From: CALBPI01 sp963922335
GTDB lineage: Bacteria > Pseudomonadota > Gammaproteobacteria > Steroidobacterales > Woeseiaceae
DNA length: 64,000 nt
Assembly (NCBI GenBank): GCA_963922335.1
Contig: CAWUIB010000006.1
Span: 124,001-188,000, forward strand
Direction: 5' to 3'
This document shows positions 25,878 to 37,955 of this stretch, piece after piece. The notes under the pieces were generated by a model that was not told where the DNA came from, did not search any database, and saw only the letters and a program-made list of their open reading frames with translations. Position 1 is the first letter of the stretch; each line of letters starts with the position of its first letter. The position numbers and the translations under genes are program-made.

Positions 25878-27305
25878 TTGAACACGAGTACCCGTCCGCG
25901 TCCGCAGCAATCGCAGCGGAGCAACAACACAAAGAAAAAATCTCGCCGCAAGTCCGGTCGGAAGAGAACACACAGTGATCTTCCGTTCGATGATGGCGGC
26001 AGTCTCGAGGTTATCCCGCCGGAGGAGCTCGAGCAAAGCAAGGATGCAATGAATCTGACCGAGCTGAAGACTCGCCCCGCGGCGTCTCTGGTAGAGCTCG
26101 GGGAGTCGATGGGTCTTGAAGGGCTGGCACGGTCCCGGAAGCAAGACATCATTTTTGCGGTGCTTAAGGCCCACGCCAAGAATGGCGAAAACATTTACGG
26201 CGACGGCGTTCTTGAGATCCTGCAAGACGGGTTCGGTTTTCTCCGCTCGTCGGATAGCTCCTACATGGCTGGGCCAGACGACATCTACGTCTCTCCGAGC
26301 CAGATTCGCCGGTTCAACTTGCGGACCGGAGATACGGTTTCCGGCCTGATTCGTCCTCCCAAGGACGGTGAGCGCTACTTTGCGTTACTCAAGGTCGGCC
26401 AGATCAACCATGAGCCGCCCGAGAACACGCGCAGCAAGGTGCTGTTCGAAAACCTGACACCATTGTTCCCGCGTGATCGGCTTAAGCTTGAGCAGGGCAA
26501 CGGCAGCAAGGAGGATCTGACAGCCCGCATCATCGATCTGGTTGCACCGATTGGTAAAGGCCAGCGCGGTTTGATCGTATCGCCGCCGAAGGCCGGTAAG
26601 ACGATGTTGCTGCAGAACGTCGCATCTGCGATTTCTGCCAACCATCCGGAGTGCGACCTGATCGTGCTGCTGATCGACGAGCGGCCGGAGGAGGTTACCG
26701 AGATGGCGCGTACGGTGCGCGGCGAGGTGGTCTCTTCTACCTTCGATGAGCCTGCCAGTCGTCATGTGCAGGTAGCTGAGATGGTCATTGAGAAAGCGAA
26801 GCGCCTGGTCGAACACAAACGCGACGTTGTGATCCTGCTCGATTCGATCACTCGCCTGGCACGCGCCTACAACACGGTCGTCCCGTCTTCGGGCAAAGTG
26901 CTAACCGGTGGTGTGGATGCCAACGCGCTGCACAGGCCCAAACGATTCTTCGGTGCCGCGCGCAACGTAGAAGAGGGCGGCAGCCTGACAATTCTCGCCA
27001 CGGCACTTGTGGACACCGGATCCAAGATGGACGAGGTCATCTACGAGGAATTCAAAGGCACCGGCAACATGGAGATCCATCTGGATCGGCGCATCGCCGA
27101 GAAGCGCATCTACCCATCGATCAACATCAACCGTTCGGGAACGCGCAAGGAAGACTTGCTCACCGACCCGGAGGAGCTGCAGAAGATGTGGGTGTTGCGC
27201 AAAGTGCTGCACCCGATGGACGAGCTGGCGGCTGTCGAATTCCTGCTTGGAAAGATGCAGGACACCAAGACGAACGCGTTGTTCTTCGACGCGATGCGTC
27301 GCTAG
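25878..27305 (+). CDS. rho: Transcription termination factor Rho (possible N-terminal extension)
   Basis: The RNA/ATP core is standard: an RNA-binding OSB fold (GDGVLEILQDGFGFLRS, YVSPSQIRRFNLRTGD), P-loop SPPKAGKTMLLQ, Walker B VVILLDSITRLARA and the Q/R-loop region. Rho is the hexameric RNA translocase that ends transcription. Start choice is open: TTG 25878 (GAGGT 5 nt upstream) gives 475 residues with a basic, polar 57-residue leader, while ATG 26049 (AAGGA 4 nt upstream, starting MNLTELKTRP like E. coli Rho) gives 418 residues, the usual length. Both may be used. The frame stays open and without stops across the trxA-rho gap. Confidence 0.93.
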   Translation: MNTSTRPRPQQSQRSNNTKKKSRRKSGRKRTHSDLPFDDGGSLEVIPPEELEQSKDAMNLTELKTRPAASLVELGESMGLEGLARSRKQDIIFAVLKAHAKNGENIYGDGVLEILQDGFGFLRSSDSSYMAGPDDIYVSPSQIRRFNLRTGDTVSGLIRPPKDGERYFALLKVGQINHEPPENTRSKVLFENLTPLFPRDRLKLEQGNGSKEDLTARIIDLVAPIGKGQRGLIVSPPKAGKTMLLQNVASAISANHPECDLIVLLIDERPEEVTEMARTVRGEVVSSTFDEPASRHVQVAEMVIEKAKRLVEHKRDVVILLDSITRLARAYNTVVPSSGKVLTGGVDANALHRPKRFFGAARNVEEGGSLTILATALVDTGSKMDEVIYEEFKGTGNMEIHLDRRIAEKRIYPSININRSGTRKEDLLTDPEELQKMWVLRKVLHPMDELAAVEFLLGKMQDTKTNALFFDAMRR

Positions 27306-28507
27306 CGCCAGCCAAAGAATGCGACTGTGCGGCCGGCCTCGAACACGGAGTCGGCCGCCGGCAGTTCCACAAACCCGTCCGCACCCGCCAATGCGGTGAA
27401 ATCCCCGCTGGTATTTGTGCCGAGAGGCTTCGCCCATGTAACACCCGAATCGTCGCTTGAGATGACGACGGGTACCAGCGCCGTGAGTTTTGGCGAAAAC
27501 TGCCATTGCGCACCCAACTTGACTGTTGAAACCGGTCTGTCGGTCTGACCCTTGAGGTTCATCAGTGCGGGTCTTACGTACCGGCAGAAGCAGGCGAGCG
27601 TAGACACCGGATTGCCTGGTAGCCCGAATACAAGGCATCCGTTAGCAGTCGACCCGAACCAGAGCGGTTTGCCCGGTTTTTGAGCGACTCGATGGAAGTG
27701 GCAGGTAGCGCCTAACGCCTCAAGGACCTCCGGTACATAGTCCGCCTTGCCGCGTGAGACACCCCCTGAAAGCAAAACAACGTCATTGGCATCGATAATC
27801 GTCGCCAGTGCATCGCCCAACACGGTCTTGTTGTCCGGCAGGTGGTGCCATTCACTGTCTACTAAGCCGATGGCGCCCAGCGCTGCGACCAGCGCAGGCG
27901 CATTGGACAGGCGAATTTCATGCGGCTGAATCGGATCTCCCGCGGCGACAAGTTCGTCACCCGTAGCGACCACAGCGACTCTCGGCATACGGAACGTCGT
28001 TACGGCGGTTCTGCCCGCGCTGGCGATAATGGCGACCTCAGCAGGTCCGATCCGAGCGCCCTGGTCGACCAGCAGTGTACCCGCAACATGATCGCTGGCT
28101 CGCGCGTGCAGATGCTGCCCCGCACGTGGTTGGTAGCCAGACTCCAGCATGATTTCGTCACCGCCGCTGCCCGAGATCACGCTGTAGTGTTCGTTCGGGA
28201 TGATGGTGTCCGCGCCGTGGGGCCGTACTGCCCCGGTCATGATCTCGATTGCATCGCCTAGCGTCGCGAGCTTGGATGGAGGTTGTCCGGCGAGTTGTCG
28301 GCCTGCGAGGCGCCATCGCTTTCGCCCGCGCTCGAAACGCACCGCGATGCCGTCCATGGTCACTCGGTCGAATGGTGGCTGGTCGCGCTCGGCATAGATC
28401 GGTTCAGCGAGAATCCTTCCTGACAGGTGCTCAAGTGCTGTGAGTTCAGTCGACAGTGGCTTCGCACGTCCGAGTATTTCGGCCGCCGCGCTAGCGACGT
28501 CAAGCAT
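27302..28507 (-). CDS. moeA: Molybdopterin molybdenumtransferase MoeA
   Basis: A 401-residue MoeA-type protein: N-terminal DQPPFDRVTMDGIAV, AGQPPSKL, EIMTGAVRPHGADTIIP, then the MoaB/MogA-like domain with VAVVATGDEL, LSGGVSRGKADYVPEVL, KPGKPLWFG and LPGNPVSTL. It inserts molybdate into adenylated molybdopterin. ATG 28507 overlaps the purD stop by 8 bp, and its own stop overlaps the rho stop on the other strand by 4 bp. It is the last gene of a ten-gene co-directional series. Confidence 0.9.
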   Translation of the reverse strand: MLDVASAAAEILGRAKPLSTELTALEHLSGRILAEPIYAERDQPPFDRVTMDGIAVRFERGRKRWRLAGRQLAGQPPSKLATLGDAIEIMTGAVRPHGADTIIPNEHYSVISGSGGDEIMLESGYQPRAGQHLHARASDHVAGTLLVDQGARIGPAEVAIIASAGRTAVTTFRMPRVAVVATGDELVAAGDPIQPHEIRLSNAPALVAALGAIGLVDSEWHHLPDNKTVLGDALATIIDANDVVLLSGGVSRGKADYVPEVLEALGATCHFHRVAQKPGKPLWFGSTANGCLVFGLPGNPVSTLACFCRYVRPALMNLKGQTDRPVSTVKLGAQWQFSPKLTALVPVVISSDDSGVTWAKPLGTNTSGDFTALAGADGFVELPAADSVFEAGRTVAFFGWR

Positions 28508-29792
28508 CGCGCTCTCTCGCGATAGCACGATGGCCGATGTCTTCCCGGCAGAAAGCGCCCTGCCATGAGATTGCTTCAACGCCTGCGTAAGTAGCGCGCG
28601 AAGCGCTGGTGATGGTGTTGCCCAGCGCTGTAACACAAAGGACGCGACCGCCCGCTGTGACCAGCGTGTCGTTCTCTTGCCGTGTGCCCGCCTGAAATAC
28701 CTTTACCGTATCCAGCGCCTCAGCATCCGAGAGCCCGTTGATGGCTTTGCCGGTGGTTGCGCTGCCCGGATAGCCCTCGGCCGCCATTACTACCCCCAAC
28801 GACGCTCGCTCATCCCACTGAATCGTTAATTCGGCGAGGGTGCCGTTGATGGCGGCGGTGCAGATCTGATCCAGCGGTGTGCGGAGCCTGCGCATGATGG
28901 GCTGCGTCTCTGGATCACCGAGCCTGCAGTTGTATTCGAGCACTCGCGCTTGACCGCGATCGTCGATCATCAGGCCAGCGTATAGAATGCCGACGTAGTT
29001 GATGCCGTCCGCGCGCAGGCCAGCGACAGTGGGTTCGAGAATCTCTCGCACCGCGCGATCCGCAACGCTACCGCTGAGCACGGGGGCCGGTGAATAGGCG
29101 CCCATGCCGCCGGTGTTAGGACCACGATCGCCGTTGTCCCTTGCTTTATGGTCTTGTGAGCTGGCCAGAGGAACGACATGGGTGCCATCGGTCACCGCAA
29201 TAAGGCTGGCTTCCTCGCCGACTAAAAAGTCCTCAACAACAATGCGTTGACTAGCGCCGCCGAAACGCTCATCGACCAACATGTCCTCTGCGGCCTGTAT
29301 CGCTTCTTCCGTGGTCTCTGCCACCACCACGCCTTTGCCGGCGGCCAGCCCGTCGGCCTTGACGACACACGGCGCACCGCGCTGTTCGATGTGCGCGCGG
29401 GCTGATTCGAAATCCTCGAAAGTTGCGTAGCTCGCTGTCGGAATGCCGTGGCGCTCCAGGAATGCCTTGGTAAACGACTTTGATCCTTCTAGCTGCGCGC
29501 CGTTCGCAGTAGGACCGAAGCAGGCGATGCCGGCGGATTGGCAGGCATCGACGAGGCCATTAACCAGTGGTTGTTCGGGACCAACAATCATCAGGTCAAC
29601 GGATTCGCGCTTCGCAACTGCAATCAGAGCGTCGTTGTCGGCGACATCGGCCGCTACGTTTCGAACCTTCGGCTCGCTGGCGGTGCCTGGGTTGCCCGGC
29701 ACCACAATCACCTGCTCGATGTGCTCACCTTGCGCGCACTGCCACGCCATTGCATGTTCGCGCCCGCCGCTGCCAACGATTAGGACACGCAT
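28500..29792 (-). CDS. purD: Phosphoribosylamine--glycine ligase PurD
   Basis: A 430-residue ATP-grasp enzyme starting with MRVLIVGSGGREHAMAW. ATP-grasp features include VVKADGLAAGKGVVVA, SSQDHKARDNGDRGPNTGGMGAYSP and YNCRLGDPETQ. It makes GAR, second step of purine synthesis. Its first base overlaps the last base of purH. Confidence 0.96.
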   Translation of the reverse strand: MRVLIVGSGGREHAMAWQCAQGEHIEQVIVVPGNPGTASEPKVRNVAADVADNDALIAVAKRESVDLMIVGPEQPLVNGLVDACQSAGIACFGPTANGAQLEGSKSFTKAFLERHGIPTASYATFEDFESARAHIEQRGAPCVVKADGLAAGKGVVVAETTEEAIQAAEDMLVDERFGGASQRIVVEDFLVGEEASLIAVTDGTHVVPLASSQDHKARDNGDRGPNTGGMGAYSPAPVLSGSVADRAVREILEPTVAGLRADGINYVGILYAGLMIDDRGQARVLEYNCRLGDPETQPIMRRLRTPLDQICTAAINGTLAELTIQWDERASLGVVMAAEGYPGSATTGKAINGLSDAEALDTVKVFQAGTRQENDTLVTAGGRVLCVTALGNTITSASRATYAGVEAISWQGAFCREDIGHRAIARERDA

Positions 29793-31342
29793 TAGTGACG
29801 GAAGTGACGCATGCCAGTGAAGACCATTGCGAGGCCATGCTCATTCGCGGCCGCGATGACCTCATCGTCACGAATCGATCCGCCGGGTTGAATCACCGCA
29901 GAGATGCCGTGTTCTGCCGCACTGTCCAGTCCATCCCGGAATGGAAAAAACGCGTCCGATGCCATGACGCTTCCCGACACCTGCAGACCCTCGTCAGCAG
30001 CCTTGATCGCAGCGATGCGGGTGGAGTAGACGCGGCTCATTTGGCCTGCACCAATCCCGACCGTCGCAAGGTCTTTGCAAAAAATGATTGCGTTCGACTT
30101 GACGTATTTGACGACCTGCCATGCAAACCCAAGGTCGCGCCATTCGGCTTCGGTAGGCTCGCGCTCGGTGACGACTTTGAGATCGCCTTGGCTCGGTACG
30201 CCGTCGTCGCGGTCTTGCACCAGGAACCCCCCGGATACTCGTTTGATTTCGACAGACGGAGGTAGCGACCTGAGCTCGCCCGTCGCCATCACCCGGACGT
30301 TCTTACGCTTCGAGAACGCTGCGAGTGCCTGCAAATCGAAACCTGGCGCCAGCACGACCTCGACGAACTGCTGATCGATGATCTGCTCTGCAAGCGCACC
30401 GTCAACTGGGCGATTGAAGGCGATGATGCCGCCAAATGATGACGTTGGGTCGGTCTGGAACGCTCTTGCGTAGGCCGCTGCAACGTCTTGTGCAATCGCG
30501 ACGCCGCAAGGGTTGGCATGCTTCACGATGACGCATGCGGGGCTGTCGAACTGCCGCACGCACTCGAGCGCGGCGTCTGCATCAGCAATGTTGTTGTAGG
30601 AGAGCGCCTTACCTTGTAAGAGGTCCGCTGTGGCGAGGCTGCTCTCGACGTTCTGTGCGTCTGCGTAGAACGCCGCAGACTGATGTGGGTTTTCTCCATA
30701 CCGCAGCGCGCTGGAAAGTCGGCCTGCCAATGAAAAAGCGGGTCCCATACGCTGCTCATCACATTCTGCGGAGAGGTACTCCGTGATCGCGCTGTCATAG
30801 GCTGCGGTGTGTGCGAACGCGCGCGCCGCAAGTTGTCGGCGCAGGGTCGCGTCGATGCCTTCACTGTCCAATGCTGCGAGAACACGGTCGTAGTCGTCAG
30901 GATTAACAACAACAGCGACATCGGCATGGTTCTTGGCCGCGGCCCGCAACATAGCTGGGCCGCCGATATCGATATTCTCGATGGCCGCTGCAATGTCGTT
31001 AGAAGGGTCGTTGATCGTATTGGCAAACGGGTAGAGATTGACGACGAGCAGGTCAATCGCCGCGATGCCATGTTCTTCCATCACAGCTTCGTCGGTTCCG
31101 CGACGCCCCAGTAACCCACCGTGTATGCGCGGGTGCAGGGTTTTGACCCGTCCATCCATGATTTCCGGGAATTCCGTGACCTCGCTGACGTCGGTCACCG
31201 TGATGCCGGCGTCGCGTAACGCGCGCGCCGTGCCGCCCGTAGAGAGGATTTCGACGCCTAGCTTCTCAAGGGCGTCAGCAAACTCTGTGATGCCACTCTT
31301 ATCGGAGACGCTGATGAGCGCGCGCGAAACCGTGCTGGTCAT
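29792..31342 (-). CDS. purH: Bifunctional AICAR transformylase / IMP cyclohydrolase PurH
   Basis: A 516-residue protein. The N-terminal cyclohydrolase (MGS-like) domain shows ALISVSDKSGITEFA, STGGTARAL, MDGRVKTLHPRIHGG. The C-terminal transformylase has LRYGENPHQSAAFY, IVKHANPCGVA, GAGQMSRV and SDAFFPFRDGLD. It carries out the last two steps of IMP synthesis. Its ATG overlaps the fis stop by 4 bp. Confidence 0.97.
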   Translation of the reverse strand: MTSTVSRALISVSDKSGITEFADALEKLGVEILSTGGTARALRDAGITVTDVSEVTEFPEIMDGRVKTLHPRIHGGLLGRRGTDEAVMEEHGIAAIDLLVVNLYPFANTINDPSNDIAAAIENIDIGGPAMLRAAAKNHADVAVVVNPDDYDRVLAALDSEGIDATLRRQLAARAFAHTAAYDSAITEYLSAECDEQRMGPAFSLAGRLSSALRYGENPHQSAAFYADAQNVESSLATADLLQGKALSYNNIADADAALECVRQFDSPACVIVKHANPCGVAIAQDVAAAYARAFQTDPTSSFGGIIAFNRPVDGALAEQIIDQQFVEVVLAPGFDLQALAAFSKRKNVRVMATGELRSLPPSVEIKRVSGGFLVQDRDDGVPSQGDLKVVTEREPTEAEWRDLGFAWQVVKYVKSNAIIFCKDLATVGIGAGQMSRVYSTRIAAIKAADEGLQVSGSVMASDAFFPFRDGLDSAAEHGISAVIQPGGSIRDDEVIAAANEHGLAMVFTGMRHFRH

Positions 31343-31641
31343 TGCAGGGAGTAATTCTTGAGCTTCTTGCGCAAGGTCCCTCGGTTGATACCGAGAATTT
31401 CAGCGGCGCGACTTTGGTTTCCGTCGGTGTAGTGCAGCACGGTCTTCAAAAGCGGAGGTTCCACTTCGCTCAGGACAAGATCGTAGAGGTCACCGGGTGC
31501 TGTGCCGTCGAGCTTTTTGAAATAGTCCTTCAGTGCGCTTTCCGTCATGCGTGCCAGCGGCCGATGCTTCTTGCTGATCGATTTCTTCTTTTTGGTTTTT
31601 TCGGTATGCGCTGAATGGACCACTGAGTGTGCTCTCCCCAT
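31339..31641 (-). CDS. fis: DNA-binding protein Fis
   Basis: A 100-residue Fis protein. The C-terminal helix-turn-helix is complete: VLHYTDGNQSRAAEILGINRGTLRKKL, with the dimer helices before it (ALKDYFKKLDG, EVEPPLLKTVL). Fis bends DNA and regulates rRNA and many other promoters. ATG 31641 has no clear ribosome site; a GTG six codons in is preceded by GGGGAG at 10 nt, giving 94 residues. The dusB-fis order is the usual one. Here purH overlaps its stop. Confidence 0.95.
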   Translation of the reverse strand: MGRAHSVVHSAHTEKTKKKKSISKKHRPLARMTESALKDYFKKLDGTAPGDLYDLVLSEVEPPLLKTVLHYTDGNQSRAAEILGINRGTLRKKLKNYSLQ

Positions 31642-31700
31642 TAATCAGTCTGACGGTGATGCGCCCGCGACCGGCCGTTTGTTTCGTTGTTATTTCGAAC

Positions 31701-32734
31701 TCAGGCGGCCAGCGTTCGGTCGCCATCACTCGTTTGCGCAAACACCTGGTGTGTGAGTCCACGTTGTGACTCAACATCGGGCGCTGCGAGCAACCCCCGC
31801 CGCACAGTATCTTCAACCCCCAGATATCGGGCGTACCAATTCAAGTGTTTGCGCGCCATCAAAACGCCTTTTCGCTCGCCATAAAAAGCGTGCAGGTCGT
31901 CGAGATGGCCGCGGATAATAGCATGCGTTTCGCGGATTGAAAGTGGCTTGGTGATCGTTGCTTTTGATACCCAATCCGAAATTTCCTGCAAAATCCAAGG
32001 TCTGCCTTGTGTTGCTCTACCGATCAATAAACCGTCAGCACCTGTCTCATCAAGGACTTGCTGCGCACGCTGCGGAGAGTCGATATCGCCATTAGCAAAA
32101 ACAGGAATAGAGACATTCTGTTTAACCGTCGCGATGCGTGCGTGTCGCGCGGTGCCTTTGTAAGCGCAAGCGCGTGTTCGACCATGAATCGCAATCGCTG
32201 CAATACCGCATCGTTCTGCAAGAGCGGCAATTTCAACGATGTTCTCGTTGTCGCGATTCCAACCGAGTCTTGTCTTCAGGGTCACGGGGACGTGTACGGC
32301 ATCGACCACCGCTGAGAGTATGTCGGCGACGAGTGACGGGTCCTGCAACAAAGCCGAGCCCGCGAGCTTCTTGCAGACCTTCTTTGCGGGGCAACCCATG
32401 TTGATATCGACGATGTCCGCGCCCCGAGCCACCACAGCGATCGCAGCAGCGGCCATTTGCTCCGGTTCGGAGCCTGCAATTTGAACGACCCTGGGCTTGG
32501 CGTCGAGGTCGATATCCAGGCGGTGCTGCGACTTGGAGGTCGACCAGAGGTTCGTATCGGCGGTGGTCATCTCGGAAGCGGTTAACGCAGCCCCGAAGCG
32601 TCGCGCGAGGCGTCGGAACGGCGCGTCCGTTATGCCGGCCATGGGCGATAGCAATATGCGGCCAGGTAGCGTTATGTCGCCGATACGAGGCAAAGAACCG
32701 CGGTTATCACTGAGTAAGTTTTGTTCGTTTTGAC

Positions 32735-32762
<28 letters not shown>
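31701..32762 (-). CDS. dusB: tRNA-dihydrouridine synthase B
   Basis: A 353-residue FMN enzyme: LSPMAGITDAPFRRLARRFGA, VQIAGSEPEQMAAAA, INMGCPAKKVCKKLAGSALL with the catalytic Cys, IHGRTRACAYKG, FANGDIDSPQRA and LIGRATQGRPWI. It reduces specific uridines in tRNA. It precedes fis, as in other gammaproteobacteria, with a 59-bp gap. ATG 32762 has a short GAG site 5 nt upstream; ATG 32750 is an alternative. Both lie inside the 3' end of the preceding DUF3426 gene. Confidence 0.93.
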
Positions 32763-34511
<1,749 letters not shown>

Positions 34512-34522
<11 letters not shown>

Positions 34523-35405
34523 CGCGTCGTGTCCCCTCGAGCATCACCCAGCCATCCTGCCGCGCGATAGGTCCAAACTCAATCCAGGGGTCGTACGCAC
34601 TGGCGACACTTGCCGCTTGCGCATCGAGTATCCCGGAGAGCAACAGTGTGCCTCCCCCAGCAACGCTGCCACTGATTCGCGGTGCGAGCGCAATCAGCGG
34701 GCCAGCAAGGATGTTGGCCACCACTAGCGGCAGCGGCGTTGGTGTGTAGGCACCGTCTGTAGCGGGCAGCGCGACCGATAAACGTTCGTCCACGCCATTT
34801 GCACGCGCATTATCACGCGAAGCGGTCAACGCTTGTGGGTCGATATCGAGGCCAGTCGCTTTTGCAGCCCCCAAAAGCAATGCGGCGATCGCGAGGATGC
34901 CCGAGCCACATCCGAAGTCCAGTACCTCAATGTCGCGCAGTGGCAGTTGCGCAAGCCTTCCAAGACACAGTGCGGTGGTCGCATGCGTGCCGGTGCCGAA
35001 CGCAAGACCAGGATCGAGTCGCGACACGACATCCCCGTCTTGGGTGTCGACCTCGGCATTGTGTGGTACGACCCAGAAGTGATCGGCGAACCGCCGTGGC
35101 GCGAAGTGCGCAAGCCATTCACGCTCCCACTCGCGTTCTGGCAGCAGCGCTACTTCAAGCTCGGGTAAAGTGCCGAGTTCGCCGACCAGCGAAAGCCCTA
35201 TACCTTCAAAAGGCAAGGTGTCGGGGAAGAGTGCTGTCAGTCGCGCATCCGCCCAGAGAGGCACCTCTCCAGGCTGGGGTTCCAGAATCGGCTGGTCAGC
35301 GGCGTCGGTGTAGCTCAGCGCGGCAGCGCCAGCATCGAGCAAAACGCGTTCCAGCGTATCGGTGTCGTGGTCGCCGACCCGCAGAGTGATTTGCTGCCAG
35401 CCCAC
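34512..35405 (-). CDS. prmA: Ribosomal protein L11 methyltransferase PrmA
   Basis: A 297-residue methyltransferase. N-terminal L11-binding region followed by LDPGLAFGTGTHATTALCL, SAM motif VLDFGCGSGILAIAALLLGA, GLDIDPQALTASRDNA and VVANILAGPLIALAP, all signature PrmA. It trimethylates L11. It follows accC by 7 bp and overlaps the DUF3426 gene by 11 bp. Confidence 0.95.
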
Positions 35406-35412
35406 GCTGCAA

Positions 35413-36753
<1,341 letters not shown>

Positions 36754-36761
36754 GACCCGAC

Positions 36762-37238
36762 TCAGCCGCGGGTGTCGATGGTGACCAGCGCCTGACCGTA
36801 TTCGACAGGCTCGCCGTTCTGAACGCGGATCGATTTCACAACGCCATCCACGTCGCATTCGATCTGGTTCATCATTTTCATCGCTTCAACAATGCACAGC
36901 GTGTCACCGGCTTTCACTCGATCACCGATCTGCACGAACGGTGCTGCGCCAGGCGCTGAGGAGGAATAGAAGGTGCCGACCATCGGTGCGGACACGACAT
37001 GACCCTCGTCTTCCGCGGCCGGCTCAGGTGCAGCGGTCGGTTCAGGCGCTGCTGCCGCTGGCGCCGGTGCTGCCGCGGCCGCAGGAATTGGCATGGGTGC
37101 TGGCGCCATCATTGCCGGTGCGCCGCCTTGCGGATAGCGACTGATACGAACGGCGTCATCGCCCTCAGTGATTTCGATCTCGGCGATGCCGGACTCCTCA
37201 AGAAGCTCGATCAGCTTTTTGACTTTACGAATGTCCAT
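36762..37238 (-). CDS. accB: Biotin carboxyl carrier protein AccB
   Basis: A 158-residue BCCP. The N-terminal helix (MDIRKVKKLIELLEESGIAE), an Ala/Pro-rich hinge (about 40-80), and a biotinyl domain with the thumb-region and EAMKMMNQIE, biotin on Lys121. It carries CO2 between AccC and the transcarboxylase. BirA, which attaches the biotin, is also in this window at 62.3 kb. Confidence 0.97.
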   Translation of the reverse strand: MDIRKVKKLIELLEESGIAEIEITEGDDAVRISRYPQGGAPAMMAPAPMPIPAAAAAPAPAAAAPEPTAAPEPAAEDEGHVVSAPMVGTFYSSSAPGAAPFVQIGDRVKAGDTLCIVEAMKMMNQIECDVDGVVKSIRVQNGEPVEYGQALVTIDTRG

Positions 37239-37271
37239 GTAGGTTCTCCCCCTCGATAACCTGGTTTGTCT

Positions 37272-37730
37272 TCAGGCAAAGCTTTCGAGCTGCCGCGAAA
37301 GCGCTTTTAGCGCTGCGAGGTAGCCGTAGCTGCCCAGTCCGGAAATCACGCCGATCGCGAGATCCGAAAAATAGCTGTGATGACGAAATGGCTCGCGCGC
37401 GTACACATTGCTGAGGTGCACTTCCACGAAAGGTTTTCCGATTGCGGCCAGTGCATCACGCAGTGCGATGCTGGTATGTGTGAATGCTGCCGGGTTCACG
37501 ATTAGACCGTCGGTCCCGTCGCTCGAGCAGGTATGGATGCGATCGATCAAGTCGGACTCAGAGTTACTTTGGAATGCCGTGATCTCGACATTGAGGGTCG
37601 AGGCCATGTCTCGCACTTGCCCGACGATATCGTCGAGCGTCTCGCTTCCGTAATGCGCAGGCTCACGAGTCCCTAACAAGTTAAGGTTCGGCCCGTTCAA
37701 AACCAGTATGTGCGTTTGCGTTGTCCCCAA
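37272..37730 (-). CDS. aroQ: Type II 3-dehydroquinate dehydratase AroQ
   Basis: A 152-residue enzyme: ILVLNGPNLNLLGTREPAHYG (with the catalytic Tyr), FQSNSESDLID, VNPAAFTHTSIALRDAL and EVHLSNVYAREPFRHHSYFS. It dehydrates 3-dehydroquinate in the shikimate pathway. First gene of the minus-strand series aroQ-accB-accC, an arrangement common in gammaproteobacteria. Confidence 0.96.
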   Translation of the reverse strand: MGTTQTHILVLNGPNLNLLGTREPAHYGSETLDDIVGQVRDMASTLNVEITAFQSNSESDLIDRIHTCSSDGTDGLIVNPAAFTHTSIALRDALAAIGKPFVEVHLSNVYAREPFRHHSYFSDLAIGVISGLGSYGYLAALKALSRQLESFA

Positions 37731-37955
37731 TGTCTAAGCCAGTTCGCCGAAGTTGGACGCAATTCTAATCATCTTTGCGTTCTTTTGACAGTATCCGGCC
37801 CTGCGATTTGCCCGCATGTTGTTCAAGCCTTGTTGATTAATGACGCCCGAACGTCCGTCGACTTCGTGTCTATGGTCCAAAAGTGTCACGTATAATTGAC
37901 GTCAACTTCACTTGATGGTTACATGAACCTATGAAGTTTCGTTGCGAGAACTGAC

